Positions 43,401-52,817 of a stretch of DNA of 64,000 nucleotides are shown here, piece after piece. The DNA comes from Plastoroseomonas sp036499545 (lineage in GTDB: Bacteria; Pseudomonadota; Alphaproteobacteria; Acetobacterales; Acetobacteraceae). Each line of letters begins with the position of its first letter. Within the stretch, counting starts at the first letter, position 1. Under the pieces are notes generated by a model. The model searched no databases. It was not told the DNA's origin and was given only the letters and a program-made list of their open reading frames with translations. The stretch is from positions 1 to 64,000 of the forward strand of contig DASYDR010000095.1 of the NCBI GenBank assembly GCA_036499545.1, written 5' to 3'. Position numbers and translations under genes: made by a program.

Positions 43401-44308
43401 ACGGCCACCATGACGATCCGGCCCGCAACGGGCTGCTCTGGCGCCTGCAGGGCCTGCTGCGCCGGCGCGAGGCCGAGAGCGTGCGCGACCGTGTCGAGGA
43501 GCTGATCGAAGCACGCGACGCACCGCCCCGCGACGGTGAGGTGGCGCTGCCCGACACCACCGGCCTCGACCCGCATGAGCGGGCGCTGCTCGGTAATGTC
43601 CTGAAGCTGCGCGGCAAGACCGCCTATGACGTGATGGTGCCGCGCGCCGACATCATGGCGATGGCGATCGACCTGACGCTCGACCAGGCGATCGACTTCA
43701 TCCAGCGCGACGGCCACAGCCGCTACCCGGTGTATCGCGAGAATCTCGACGACATCCTGGGCATGATCCACATCAAGGACGTCTTCGCCGCGGTCGGCCG
43801 CGACGGGCCCTTCAGCCTGCAGGCGATGCTGCGCCGGCCGTTGCTGGTGGTGCCCTCCGTCCCCGTGCTGGACCTGTTGCTGCAGATGCGCCAGGCGCGG
43901 GTGCATCTGGCGCTGGTGGTCGACGAATATGGCGGCATCGACGGGCTGGTGACGATCGAGGATTTGGTCGAGACCATCACCGGCGATATCGCCGATGAGC
44001 ATGACGAGGTGCTGGCGCCGCAGATCATCGAACGTCCCGATGGCGCCTTCGAGATGGATGCGCGCACCCCGGTCGAGGCCTTCGAGGAACGGCTCGGCGA
44101 AGTGCTGACCGAGGAGGAGCGCGGCGCCGATATCGACACCGTGGGCGGCCTCGTCTTCACTCTGGCCGGCCGCGTGCCGGCGAAGGGGGAACTGGTCTCG
44201 CATCCTTCGGGGCTCGAGTTCCGGGTGCTGGATGCGGATCCGCGCCGCATCCGGCGGGTGCGGGTCAGGCGTCCGGGCGCACCGGAGCGCGCACAGGCGG
44301 CGGAATAG
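43397..44308 (+). CDS. corC: CorC/HlyC-family CBS-domain protein
   Basis: A 303-residue cytosolic protein: a tandem CBS pair (about 70-200; VMVPRADIMAMAIDLTLDQA, DGHSRYPVYRENLDDILGMI, VDEYGGIDGLVTIEDLVE) and a CorC_HlyC C-terminal domain (about 215-290; GADIDTVGGLVFTLAGRVP). No membrane DUF21 domain, so it is the short CorC form linked to Mg/Co efflux. It is translationally coupled to ybeY (ATGA). Confidence 0.94.
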   Translation: MNGHHDDPARNGLLWRLQGLLRRREAESVRDRVEELIEARDAPPRDGEVALPDTTGLDPHERALLGNVLKLRGKTAYDVMVPRADIMAMAIDLTLDQAIDFIQRDGHSRYPVYRENLDDILGMIHIKDVFAAVGRDGPFSLQAMLRRPLLVVPSVPVLDLLLQMRQARVHLALVVDEYGGIDGLVTIEDLVETITGDIADEHDEVLAPQIIERPDGAFEMDARTPVEAFEERLGEVLTEEERGADIDTVGGLVFTLAGRVPAKGELVSHPSGLEFRVLDADPRRIRRVRVRRPGAPERAQAAE

Positions 44309-44375
44309 CGCCTCCCGGGCGAAGTATCTTCGGCGCACGGTGGACGGCGCGCCGGAGCACGGCTAACCCCAGGAT

Positions 44376-45911
44376 GTGATCCGTTCCTTCTTCTTCCACC
44401 TCGCCAACCGGCGAGGCTGGCGCGCCCTCGCCACCGCCTTCGGGCTGGGGCTGCTGGCGGCACTGGCATTGCCGCCGGTGCATGCGGTGCCGGTGCTGCT
44501 GATCGCCATCCCCGGGCTGCTGGTGATGCTCGGGGCGACGCCGGGCTGGAAACGCGCCGCGGTGATCGGCCTGTTCTGGGGCTGGGGCTTCTTCGTCGGC
44601 GGCCTCTACTGGATCACCTATGCGATCCTGACGGAGGTCGACCGCTTCTGGTGGCTGGTGCCGATCGCGGTGCCGGCCTTGTCACTACCGCTCGGCCTCT
44701 TCGTCGCGGCGCCCGCGGGGGCCGCGCGCCTCGTGCGGTCCGGCTGGCCGCGGCTGCTGGTCTTCACCGGCGTCTGGGTGCTGTCCGAACTGGTGCGCGG
44801 CCTGATTCTCACCGGCTTTCCCTGGAACCTGCTCGGCAGTGTCTGGGCCTTCGGCGCGCTGCCGGTGCAGGCGGCGGCCTTCATCGGCGTGCATGGCCTT
44901 TCGCTCGCGACCGTCCTGCTCGCGGGACTTCCCCTGCTCGGGCGGCGCGCGATGATCGGCGGCGCCGCGGCGCTGGCCGGCTTCGCGGCGCTGGGCGCCG
45001 CCCGCCTATGGCCGGAAGAACTCCCGCCGCAGCCGCTGCATGTGCTGCTGGTGCAAGGCAATGTCGCGCAGGACGTGAAGTGGCGCGCCGATGCGCGCGT
45101 GCCGATCTTCCGGCGCTACTTGGACCTGACGGCGACCGGCCTGCGCGATATCGAAGCGGCGGCGCCGGGCGCCCGCGTCGCGGTGATCTGGCCCGAAAGC
45201 GCGAGCCCCTTCCGCCTGGCCGAGGACGCCGAGGCCCGCGCCGCCGTCGCCGGTGTGCTGCACGAGCGCGCGACCTTGCTGGCCGGCGCGGTGACGGTCG
45301 ACTGGGGCGAGGACCGGCAGCCGCGGGCCGTCTATAACAGCCTGGTCGCGGTGACGCCGGACGGCGCCGTCGCCGGCCGGTACGACAAGGCGCATCTGGT
45401 CCCCTTCGGCGAATACATGCCGCTGCGGGGCCTGCTGCCGATCCGCATCGTGCAGGGCGGGCTCGACTTCACGCCCGGTCCGGGGCTGGTGACCATGGCG
45501 CCGGCCGGGCTGCCCGCCTTCTCCCCCTTGATCTGCTACGAGGTGATCTTCCCAGGTGCCGTGGTCGGGCCCGAACGGCCGCAATGGCTGGTGAACATCA
45601 CCAACGACGCCTGGTTCGGCCATTCCGCCGGCCCTTATCAGCACCTTGCGACGGCCCGGTTGCGGGCGGTGGAGGAAGGGCTGCCGGTCGCGCGGGCGGC
45701 GCAGACCGGAATCTCCGCGGTCTTCGATTCCCGCGGCCGGGAGGTGGCGTCGCTTCCGCTCGGCGGCATGGGCGTGGTCACTGCCCCGCTGCCCGCGCCG
45801 GGTCGACCCACACTCTTTGCGCGAACGGGACTTATCCTGCCTTGCCTGCTCGCTTTTCTCGCCATAATCGCGGGAGTTGTTCTTGGACGGCGCCGCGCGC
45901 GTCGCGGGTGA
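44376..45911 (+). CDS. lnt: Apolipoprotein N-acyltransferase
   Basis: A 511-residue membrane enzyme that adds the third acyl chain to lipoproteins. The first 200 residues hold about six helices. The nitrilase domain (about 215-480) has the Glu-Lys-Cys triad: Glu in VIWPESASPF, Lys in YDKAHLVPFGEYMPLR and Cys in PLICYEVIFPG. GTG 44376 starts the frame after AGGAT. One more helix ends the protein. It is 67 bp after corC and probably in the same transcript. Confidence 0.95.
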   Translation: MIRSFFFHLANRRGWRALATAFGLGLLAALALPPVHAVPVLLIAIPGLLVMLGATPGWKRAAVIGLFWGWGFFVGGLYWITYAILTEVDRFWWLVPIAVPALSLPLGLFVAAPAGAARLVRSGWPRLLVFTGVWVLSELVRGLILTGFPWNLLGSVWAFGALPVQAAAFIGVHGLSLATVLLAGLPLLGRRAMIGGAAALAGFAALGAARLWPEELPPQPLHVLLVQGNVAQDVKWRADARVPIFRRYLDLTATGLRDIEAAAPGARVAVIWPESASPFRLAEDAEARAAVAGVLHERATLLAGAVTVDWGEDRQPRAVYNSLVAVTPDGAVAGRYDKAHLVPFGEYMPLRGLLPIRIVQGGLDFTPGPGLVTMAPAGLPAFSPLICYEVIFPGAVVGPERPQWLVNITNDAWFGHSAGPYQHLATARLRAVEEGLPVARAAQTGISAVFDSRGREVASLPLGGMGVVTAPLPAPGRPTLFARTGLILPCLLAFLAIIAGVVLGRRRARRG

Positions 45912-45995
45912 TGGCGTCTCATATGCCATGAACCCGGCCGAACGCGGCGCAGTTTTGTCTAAAAAATTGATAAATGGTTTAAGAGTTGACGAGAT

Positions 45996-46145
45996 ATGAA
46001 TGATCCGCTACCGAATGAGTGGCGCGCAGCGTTGTTGCGCAACGCCCGCGTGCGGGCGAGCGATTCATCGCCCGGCCGACACGGAGCCATCCTGTCGGCA
46101 CCGGGCGTGGGATGGAGTGCGGATGCATGCGAGGCGGAGCAATGA
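45996..46145 (+). CDS. Possible small ORF upstream of the XRE regulator
   Basis: A 49-codon frame (MNDPLPNEWRAALLRNARVR start) whose TGA overlaps the ATG cluster of the XRE gene. It lies downstream of a TTGACG (45986-45991) and, after 17 bases, TACCGA (46009-46014), which could instead place the transcription start inside it. There is no strong RBS and I recognise no family. It could be a translated leader coupled to xre, or not be a gene at all. The preceding stretch 45955-46000 is strikingly AT-rich for this genome, which fits a promoter. Confidence 0.3.
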   Translation: MNDPLPNEWRAALLRNARVRASDSSPGRHGAILSAPGVGWSADACEAEQ

Positions 46146-46594
46146 TGATGGTCAGTGGTGAGGCTGGCGAACGCGCCGATCGGGAACATCGGCCGAGCCC
46201 CATCGATGTGCATGTCGGCAGCCGGGTGCGCCTGCGCCGGACGCTGCTTGGCATGAGCCAGGAAAAGCTGGGCGAGGCCCTGGGCCTGACCTTCCAGCAG
46301 GTGCAGAAATACGAGCGCGGTGTGAACCGCATCGGCGCCAGCCGCCTGTTCGATCTGTCCCGCGTCCTGGATGTGCCGATCGGCTTCTTCTTCGACGACA
46401 TGCAGGGCGTGCCTGGCGGCCGTGCCACCCGCGCCGCGGTAGCCGGCTTCGCCGAACCGCAGGACGGCTTCGACGACGACACGCTGCACCGCCGCGAAAC
46501 GCTGGAACTGGTCCGCGCCTATTACAGGATCACCGATCCTTCGATCCGCAAGCGCGTCTTCGATCTGATCAAGACGCTGTCCCCGACGGAATGA
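46145..46594 (+). CDS. XRE-family helix-turn-helix regulator
   Basis: A protein of about 149 residues. The HTH is at about 22-75 (VGSRVRLRRTLLGMSQEKLGEAL, TFQQVQKYERGVNRIGASRL). The C-terminal part DTLHRRETLELVRAYYRITDPSIRKRVFDLIKTL is the conserved tail of a small alphaproteobacterial regulator family that often follows lnt. Three consecutive ATG codons (46142, 46145, 46148) compete; GGAG at 46136-46139 fits the second or third. Targets are unknown. Confidence 0.92.
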   Translation: MMVSGEAGERADREHRPSPIDVHVGSRVRLRRTLLGMSQEKLGEALGLTFQQVQKYERGVNRIGASRLFDLSRVLDVPIGFFFDDMQGVPGGRATRAAVAGFAEPQDGFDDDTLHRRETLELVRAYYRITDPSIRKRVFDLIKTLSPTE

Positions 46595-46678
46595 TCGCCG
46601 CGCGGCGGCATGCGCGGCCCTGGCTCGCCGGGTCGCGCCGCCGCTGCAACGGATATTGGCCTGTGGTCGTGTCCGGGG

Positions 46679-47242
46679 TCATTCCGGGGGCAGCAGGGCC
46701 GCGATCCGGGTCAGCGCGCCGTCGCGCATGCCGAGCGCGGCGAGATGCGCCAGGGTGTTCATCAGATACTCGCGATTGCTGCCGGTCTCGCCGCGTCCCC
46801 GCGCGATGATCCCGGCCGCCGTTTCCGGGGCCAGCCGGCCGCAATAATGGCGGCTCGCGCGCCGGGCGACATAGGTCACTGCCTGTACCGGTTGCGCCGC
46901 GCCGCGCAGCCGCACCGGCAGCACGCGCCGATCATAGACGATCTCCAACCCGTCCGGCAGCTCGCGCGCATCGAGATAGGCCAATACCTGCCCGGCCTCC
47001 GCCGCCGCGACCCGGAACACCACGCCGCGGCAGGCGCCGCCGCGATCCAGCCCCAGCACCAGCCCTGGTACTTCCGGCGTGCCGCGGTAGCGGTGGCTCC
47101 ACAGGCAGAATCGGCGATGGAAGCCGCGCAGCAGCGCCGGCATCGCCGCGAGATGGACGAAGCCCGGCCGCCAGATCAGCGACCCGTAGCCGAACACATA
47201 GAGGTGACCGTCGGCATCGAGCGGCGGCGTCGCCGTCACCAT
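46679..47242 (-). CDS. ChaC-like gamma-glutamylcyclotransferase
   Basis: A 187-residue protein with the GGCT substrate loop YVFGYGSLIWRPGF, the ChaC stretch RGFHRRFCLWSHRYRGTPEVPGLVLGLDRGG and a C-terminal GSNREYLMNTLAHLAALGM. The catalytic Glu expected in the AxE region lies near LDARELPDGLE. ChaC enzymes degrade glutathione to 5-oxoproline and Cys-Gly. It is divergent from the DUF2125 gene, with which it shares a 71-bp promoter region. Confidence 0.93.
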   Translation of the reverse strand: MVTATPPLDADGHLYVFGYGSLIWRPGFVHLAAMPALLRGFHRRFCLWSHRYRGTPEVPGLVLGLDRGGACRGVVFRVAAAEAGQVLAYLDARELPDGLEIVYDRRVLPVRLRGAAQPVQAVTYVARRASRHYCGRLAPETAAGIIARGRGETGSNREYLMNTLAHLAALGMRDGALTRIAALLPPE

Positions 47243-47313
47243 GGGGAAGAATGCCGGGCCGTTGCCGTCGGCGGTCGCAAGGTCACCACATTGCGGCTAT
47301 ACCGCCGGCCATC

Positions 47314-48417
47314 ATGACCGCCAAGCCGATGCGCGCCGTACTGGGCGCCCTCCTGCTGTTCGCCGGCCTCGCCGCCGCGCATTCCGTGTTGTGGCGCTGG
47401 GCGGGCGGCCAGCTCGAGCGCGGCTTTGCCACCTGGGAAGAACAGCGCCGCGCCCTCGGTTGGGTCGTGGAGCACGGCCCTCCGATCAGAGGCGGCTGGC
47501 CGCTGGCCGCGACCCTCACCGTCCCCGGCCTGCGCATCGTCGCCACCGGCCCCAGCCTGCCCGGCGGTGCCGAATGGCAGGTCCAGGCACTGGTCTTCCG
47601 GGTCTCGGCACCGCGCATCGGCCAGCTCGTCGTCGAAGCGCGCGGCCGCCAGCGCCTGCGCTTCGACACCGTGGAACTGCCCTTCGCCGCCGATCGCCTC
47701 GACGTCACCCTGCCGATCGAAGCCGGCGTCCCGCTGCGCGAAGCCGAAATCATCGCCGACCACCTGCGCATGTCGACCCCCGCCGGACCGCTCGAGCTGC
47801 AGAGCGGGCGCCTTGGCATCGAAACCCGCACCAGCGCTACCGAAGCCGAACCGGCCCTGGCTCTCTCCCTCACGCTGGAAGCCCTGGACCTGCCGCCGGA
47901 CCTCGCATCCCAGCCCGCCCTCGGCGTCTTCGGCCGGCGGATCGAAAGCCTGACCGCCGATGCCGCCCTGACCGGCCCGCTGCCGGGCGGCCGCGACCCG
48001 GTGGCGCGTGCCGAGCAGTGGCGCGACAATGGCGGCACCCTGGAAGTCCGGTCCCTCAACCTGCGCTGGGGTCCGATCAGCGGTGACGCCTCGGCGACCC
48101 TCACCCTCGACGAAACCCTGCAGCCGATGGGCACGGCCACCCTTCGCCTGGCCGGTGCCGGCGAAGCGATTCGCGCCCTCTCCGTCGCCGGCGCACTGAC
48201 GCCGCGCATGGCCGGCACGGCCACCGCGGCCGTGCTGCTGCTGCAGCGTCCGGCCGAAGATGGCGGTCCGCCGCGGGTGGAGCTGCCCCTGACCCTGCAG
48301 GAACGCCAATTGACGGCGGCCCGCGTCCCGGTGCTGCGCCTGGCCCCGATCGAATGGCCCCGCGCCCAGCCCGGCACCGATCCGGGCGAAGACCCGACCC
48401 TGCCGCGGCGGCGGTAG
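47314..48417 (+). CDS. DUF2125 family exported protein
   Basis: A 367-residue protein with an N-terminal hydrophobic anchor or signal (MRAVLGALLLFAGLAAAHSVLWRW) and a long beta-rich, AsmA-like periplasmic part (PIRGGWPLAATLTVPGLRIV, SLNLRWGPISGDASATLTLD). The pattern and alphaproteobacterial origin match DUF2125, whose function is unknown; similar proteins may take part in envelope lipid handling. ATG 47314 or 47329 may be the start. It converges on hmuV. Confidence 0.88.
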   Translation: MTAKPMRAVLGALLLFAGLAAAHSVLWRWAGGQLERGFATWEEQRRALGWVVEHGPPIRGGWPLAATLTVPGLRIVATGPSLPGGAEWQVQALVFRVSAPRIGQLVVEARGRQRLRFDTVELPFAADRLDVTLPIEAGVPLREAEIIADHLRMSTPAGPLELQSGRLGIETRTSATEAEPALALSLTLEALDLPPDLASQPALGVFGRRIESLTADAALTGPLPGGRDPVARAEQWRDNGGTLEVRSLNLRWGPISGDASATLTLDETLQPMGTATLRLAGAGEAIRALSVAGALTPRMAGTATAAVLLLQRPAEDGGPPRVELPLTLQERQLTAARVPVLRLAPIEWPRAQPGTDPGEDPTLPRRR

Positions 48418-48464
48418 CGCCTCGCCGCCTCCACCGGGCACCGGGCGAAGCCGCGCCGGAGGAT

Positions 48465-49255
<791 letters not shown>

Positions 49256-49259
<4 letters not shown>

Positions 49260-50332
49260 GAATCGACCCCAACCATGCGCCGGCGCAGCAGCCAGAGGAA
49301 GAAGGGCGCGCCGAGCAGTGCCGTCACCACGCCGACCGGCAATTCGGCGGGGGCTGCCAAGCTGCGTGCGGCGAGGTCGGCCAGCACCAGCAGCGCGGCG
49401 CCGAGCAGGGCGGAGCCGGGCAGGACGATGCGATGGTCGGCCCCGAAGCCGAGACGCAGCAGATGCGGCACGACCAGGCCGACGAAGCCGACCAGACCGG
49501 TGAAGCCGACGCCGGCGGCGACCGCGATGGCGGCCAGCAGGATGGCCGCCCGCTTCGTCGCGGCGACGCGCAGGCCCAGGTGGAAGGCCTCCGCCTCGCC
49601 CAGGATCAGCGCATTCAGCGGCCGTGCCAGGCCGCAGAGCAGCAGCGTCGGCAGCCCGACCAGGGCCAGCAGCACCGGCAGGTGCGCCCAGCGCGCGCCG
49701 GAGAGGGAGCCGAGGGTCCAGAAGGTGATGTCCCGTGCCTGGCGGTCATCGGCCATGAAGATCAGCAGGCCGGTCAGCGCGGTCGCGATCGCGTTGACCG
49801 CGACGCCGGCCAGCAGCAGGGTCGCGACCTGCGCGCCGCCGCCGGTATTGCCGAGCCTGACCATGGCGAGGGTCGCGAGCAGCCCGCCGCAGAAGGCCGC
49901 GGCCGGCAGCAGCCAGAGGCCGAGAACCCCTGCCGCGGCGCCGAACCAGGTGCCGCCAAGCACGATGGCGGCGACCGCGGCCAGGGCCGCGCCGGCCGAA
50001 ACGCCGATCAGGCCGGGATCGGCGAGCGGGTTGCGGAACAGGCCCTGTAGCGCGGCGCCGGCGCTGCCGAGCCCGGCGCCGACCAGCGCACCGAGCAGCA
50101 CGCGCGGCAACCGCACCACGCCGAGCACCGCGGCGTCGCGCCGAAAGGCTTCCGGCAATGGCGCGATGCCGAGCAGGTCCCGCAGCACCGCGAGGAAGCC
50201 CGCCGGGGAGACCCGCGCCGGGCCGAGCAGGATACCGGCGAGCATCGCCGTCAGCAGCACCAGGATGCCGAGCAGCAGCGCCACGGTGCGCGCCGGCGGC
50301 CCGCGCGTCGCCGTGGCCGCTGCCAGGCTCAT
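49256..50332 (-). CDS. hmuU: Heme ABC transporter permease HmuU
   Basis: A 358-residue FecCD-type permease: LLGILVLLTAMLAGILLGPA opens the first helix, then the family motif LQGLFRNPLADPGLIGVSAGAALAA (family stretch begins LQGLFRNPLADPGL) and GVGFTGLVGFVGLVVPHLLRL. About nine or ten membrane helices are expected. The start overlaps the hmuT stop (ATGA), and it is followed by hmuV with another overlap. It differs from the fused FhuB at 5-7 kb in having one half only. Confidence 0.95.
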
Positions 50333-51195
50333 GCCCAGGCTCTGGCCGGCAGCTCGGGCAGGTGCGCGTCGGGATGCAGTTGCCGGGCCAGGTCGCGCCG
50401 CGCCTGCGCCGCGCGCGGTCCGAAGCCGAGCGCATAGGAGCCGTCGACGGCGACCACCCGCCGGGACGCGGCGGCGGGTGTGACCGCCAGCGCCGGGATC
50501 GCCAGCAGCGCCTCGACGCCGCCGGCTTCGCCGATGCTGTGCTCCATCATGATGATGGCCTGCGGCGCCAGGGTCGCGGCGGCTTCGGCGGAAAGCGGAC
50601 GATAGCCGGTGAAGTCGCGGACCGCGTTCTCCGCGCCGGCGGCGCGCAGCATGGCGTCGGCATGGGTGTCCCGGCCGGAGACCAGCGGCGCGCCGCGGGC
50701 GGCCGACAGCAGGAAGAGCACGCGGGGCCGGGGCAGGGCGGCGATGGGGGCATCCAGCGCCTGCCAGTCGGCGGCCACTGCCGCGGTTACCGCTTCGCCC
50801 GGCAGGCCGAGGGCGGCGGCGACGGCGCGGATCTTGGCTTCCGCGGCGCCGGGGCCGGCACCGTCGCGGATCGTCGCGATCGGCAGGCCGGCGGCGTGCA
50901 GCACCGCGAGCGCCTGCGCCGGCCCGGCCTCATCCGAGAGTAGCAGCAGATCCGGGCGCAGCGCGAGCAGCCCTTCCGGGGCCAGGGCGCGCATATAGCC
51001 GATCTGCGGCAGGGCCTGCACCGCCGCGGGGAAACGGCTGGTGGTATCGACCGCCGCGACCTGGGCGCCGGCACCGAGCGCGAAGGCGGCTTCGGTGATC
51101 GCGCCGCCGACGCTGACGATGCGCCCGGGGCCGGCGGCCCGGGCGGCGCCGAAGGCCAGCAGCGCCGCCGGCAGCAGGACGCGCCGGGTGATCAC
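50329..51195 (-). CDS. hmuT: Heme ABC transporter substrate-binding protein HmuT
   Basis: A 288-residue type III binding protein. The signal peptide (TRRVLLPAALLAFGAARA) leads into RIVSVGGAITEAAFALGAG, VDTTSRFPAA and LPQIGYMRALAPEGLLALRPDLLLLSD, the common HmuT/BtuF layout; the C-terminal segment has a Tyr in FTGYRPLSAE and DGSYALGFGP. Periplasmic heme carriers of this type use His/Tyr ligands; which residue binds here is not clear. GTG 51195 overlaps the hmuS stop. Confidence 0.94.
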   Translation of the reverse strand: MITRRVLLPAALLAFGAARAAGPGRIVSVGGAITEAAFALGAGAQVAAVDTTSRFPAAVQALPQIGYMRALAPEGLLALRPDLLLLSDEAGPAQALAVLHAAGLPIATIRDGAGPGAAEAKIRAVAAALGLPGEAVTAAVAADWQALDAPIAALPRPRVLFLLSAARGAPLVSGRDTHADAMLRAAGAENAVRDFTGYRPLSAEAAATLAPQAIIMMEHSIGEAGGVEALLAIPALAVTPAAASRRVVAVDGSYALGFGPRAAQARRDLARQLHPDAHLPELPARAWA

Positions 51196-52229
51196 GCCGC
51201 GGCGTCCCGTGGGGCATGCCGTTCCGCGATAGCGGCCGCGATGGCCCGCCATTCCGGCAGTTCCGGCTGGCCCGGCTTGCGGGCGCCGAACAGCATGGCG
51301 ACCACCTCGCCCTCCACATCGAGCAGTTCGATGGAGGTGACGGCGCCATCGGCGGTCGGCTTCACCACGCGCCAGGCGGCGGCGACGCCGGCTTCCCGGA
51401 GATGCAGGTTGAAGTCGGCATCGAGCACGTTGAACCAGCCAGGGATGTCGACCAGGCGCGCCACCGGTCCGGTATGGATCTGGATGGCATTGCGGTTGCC
51501 GACGAAGACCATCACCGGCACCGCCTGCTCGGCGGCCAGCCGCAGCGCCCCGGCGCCGGCCTGCGGGTCGAGGCGGAGTGCCAGGTCGCTGCCGGCGGCG
51601 CCGAAGGCCTGGCGCCGCGTCGCCTTATGGGCGCGGAGCAGGGTGATGAAGTCATGGGTGTCGCGCAGGCCGAGCCAGTCGGTGCGCAGCGCATGCGGGT
51701 CGATGCTGCCTTCGGGCCTGGGCTCCGGATGCGCGGCGGGCGTCGCGGGCGGGGCTTCGATGGCGGCGACGGTGAAGCCGGTGACGATCCTGGCCCAGCC
51801 ATCGTGGTCGGTGGCGTCCGTGGCGTAGACCTTGTGCACGGCGACGCCGTCGCGGTCGAAGACCTGGATCGACGGGTGTTCGCCGCCCATCGCATAGGCA
51901 TGCGTCCAGCGGCCGGGGAACAGGCGCAGGTCGATCTCCGGGCCCAGCACCAGGATATGGCCGGGGCCGGCGCTGATGTCGCGGAAGCGGCCCTTCCGTT
52001 CGTGCACCGCGTGCTCGTTGCGGGTCAGTGCCATGATGTGCCCCGCCTGCGGCATGGCGCTGATCAGCGCGCCCCAGTCGGGCCGCAGCGGGATCGCGGT
52101 GCCGAGGGCGCCGGAGGCCACCAGCGCCGCCTCGGTGGTGCCGAGGCGTTTGGCGGCGTCGCGGGCACGCGGGGCCTTGCCGCCCGCTTCGCGCACCAGC
52201 TCCTGGTAATGCTCGATGATGGCGGACAT
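51192..52229 (-). CDS. hmuS: Hemin-degrading factor HmuS/HemS family
   Basis: A 345-residue cytoplasmic heme-handling protein made of two similar halves. Landmarks are MALTRNEHAVHERKGRF in the first half (with candidate heme His), FPGRWTHAYAMGG, IQVFDRDGVAVHKVY, then VMVFVGNRNAIQIHTGPV and WFNVLDADFNLHLRE in the second. It releases iron from heme or passes it to degradation. A GGAGGAG RBS precedes ATG 52229. It follows hemP by 186 bp on the same strand and is coupled to hmuT. Confidence 0.95.
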   Translation of the reverse strand: MSAIIEHYQELVREAGGKAPRARDAAKRLGTTEAALVASGALGTAIPLRPDWGALISAMPQAGHIMALTRNEHAVHERKGRFRDISAGPGHILVLGPEIDLRLFPGRWTHAYAMGGEHPSIQVFDRDGVAVHKVYATDATDHDGWARIVTGFTVAAIEAPPATPAAHPEPRPEGSIDPHALRTDWLGLRDTHDFITLLRAHKATRRQAFGAAGSDLALRLDPQAGAGALRLAAEQAVPVMVFVGNRNAIQIHTGPVARLVDIPGWFNVLDADFNLHLREAGVAAAWRVVKPTADGAVTSIELLDVEGEVVAMLFGARKPGQPELPEWRAIAAAIAERHAPRDAAA

Positions 52230-52415
52230 GGGCGGGCTCCTCCGGGCGGTTCGGGCGGACATGCACCGGCGACCCGGGATCCGGCCTGGCGGCCGCCGAT
52301 GGAGGCAAGGCGGAGGCCCGGCGCCGCCGCGCGGGCCGCCGCACACTATCCGTTGCGTGAACGACTATCGCATGCGGAGCGTTGCCGCCCCGTGGCGATC
52401 CGTCCGCGCGCTACG

Positions 52416-52604
52416 TCACTTCGTGAGGATCAGCTTGTCATTGCTGGTGCGGCGCAGGCGATAGACGTCGGCGCCATGCTGGATCTCGAGCTCGTGCTCG
52501 GCCTTCAGCAGCTCGACGCTGGAAACCCGGCGCGGCGGCATGGCGGCGCCATGCAGGGGAGCCGGGCGGGGGGACGCGGACAGGGTGGTCTCGGACTTGA
52601 ACAC
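52416..52604 (-). CDS. hemP: Hemin uptake protein HemP
   Basis: A 62-residue protein. The C-terminal part (VSSVELLKAEHELEIQHGAD, YRLRRTSNDKLILTK) carries the HemP pattern, including the terminal KLILTK. HemP proteins are small cytoplasmic helpers or regulators of heme uptake at the head of hmu operons. GTG 52604 has GGAGG five bases upstream; no ATG gives a good start. A perfect palindrome 37 bp upstream is the likely iron operator. Confidence 0.93.
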   Translation of the reverse strand: MFKSETTLSASPRPAPLHGAAMPPRRVSSVELLKAEHELEIQHGADVYRLRRTSNDKLILTK

Positions 52605-52640
52605 GGAAGCCTCCGTTCGCGGGATGTGGCGCGCCCTAGA

Positions 52641-52655
52641 TGCGAATAATTCGCA
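52641..52655. promoter_or_regulatory. Fur-type palindrome upstream of hemP
   Basis: TGCGAATAATTCGCA, a perfect 7-1-7 palindrome 37 bp upstream of the hemP start, in one of the rare AT-rich patches. Shape and context (heme uptake operon) suggest a Fur-family operator; a related site (36696-36710) precedes exbB. Which Fur-family or Irr protein binds is not known. Confidence 0.7.
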
Positions 52656-52817
52656 ATTGCGGTCAAGAGGGAAGTGGGGGCCGAGGCTGCCAGGCGGGCA
52701 GGTGATTCGAATGTGAATCGGCAATGCCTCACGTTACACGCGGCCCTGTTGCGCAATGCGGAGGGCGCGGGTTAGGCACGCAGCCCGACCTTCGCCGTTC
52801 ACGAGGCTCACGACCGC

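Noticed and set aside
52700..52722. tRNA T-arm-like GATTCGAATG near the M23 peptidase
   Set aside because: No acceptor stem, D-arm or anticodon arm can be formed around it; it is a short inverted repeat only.
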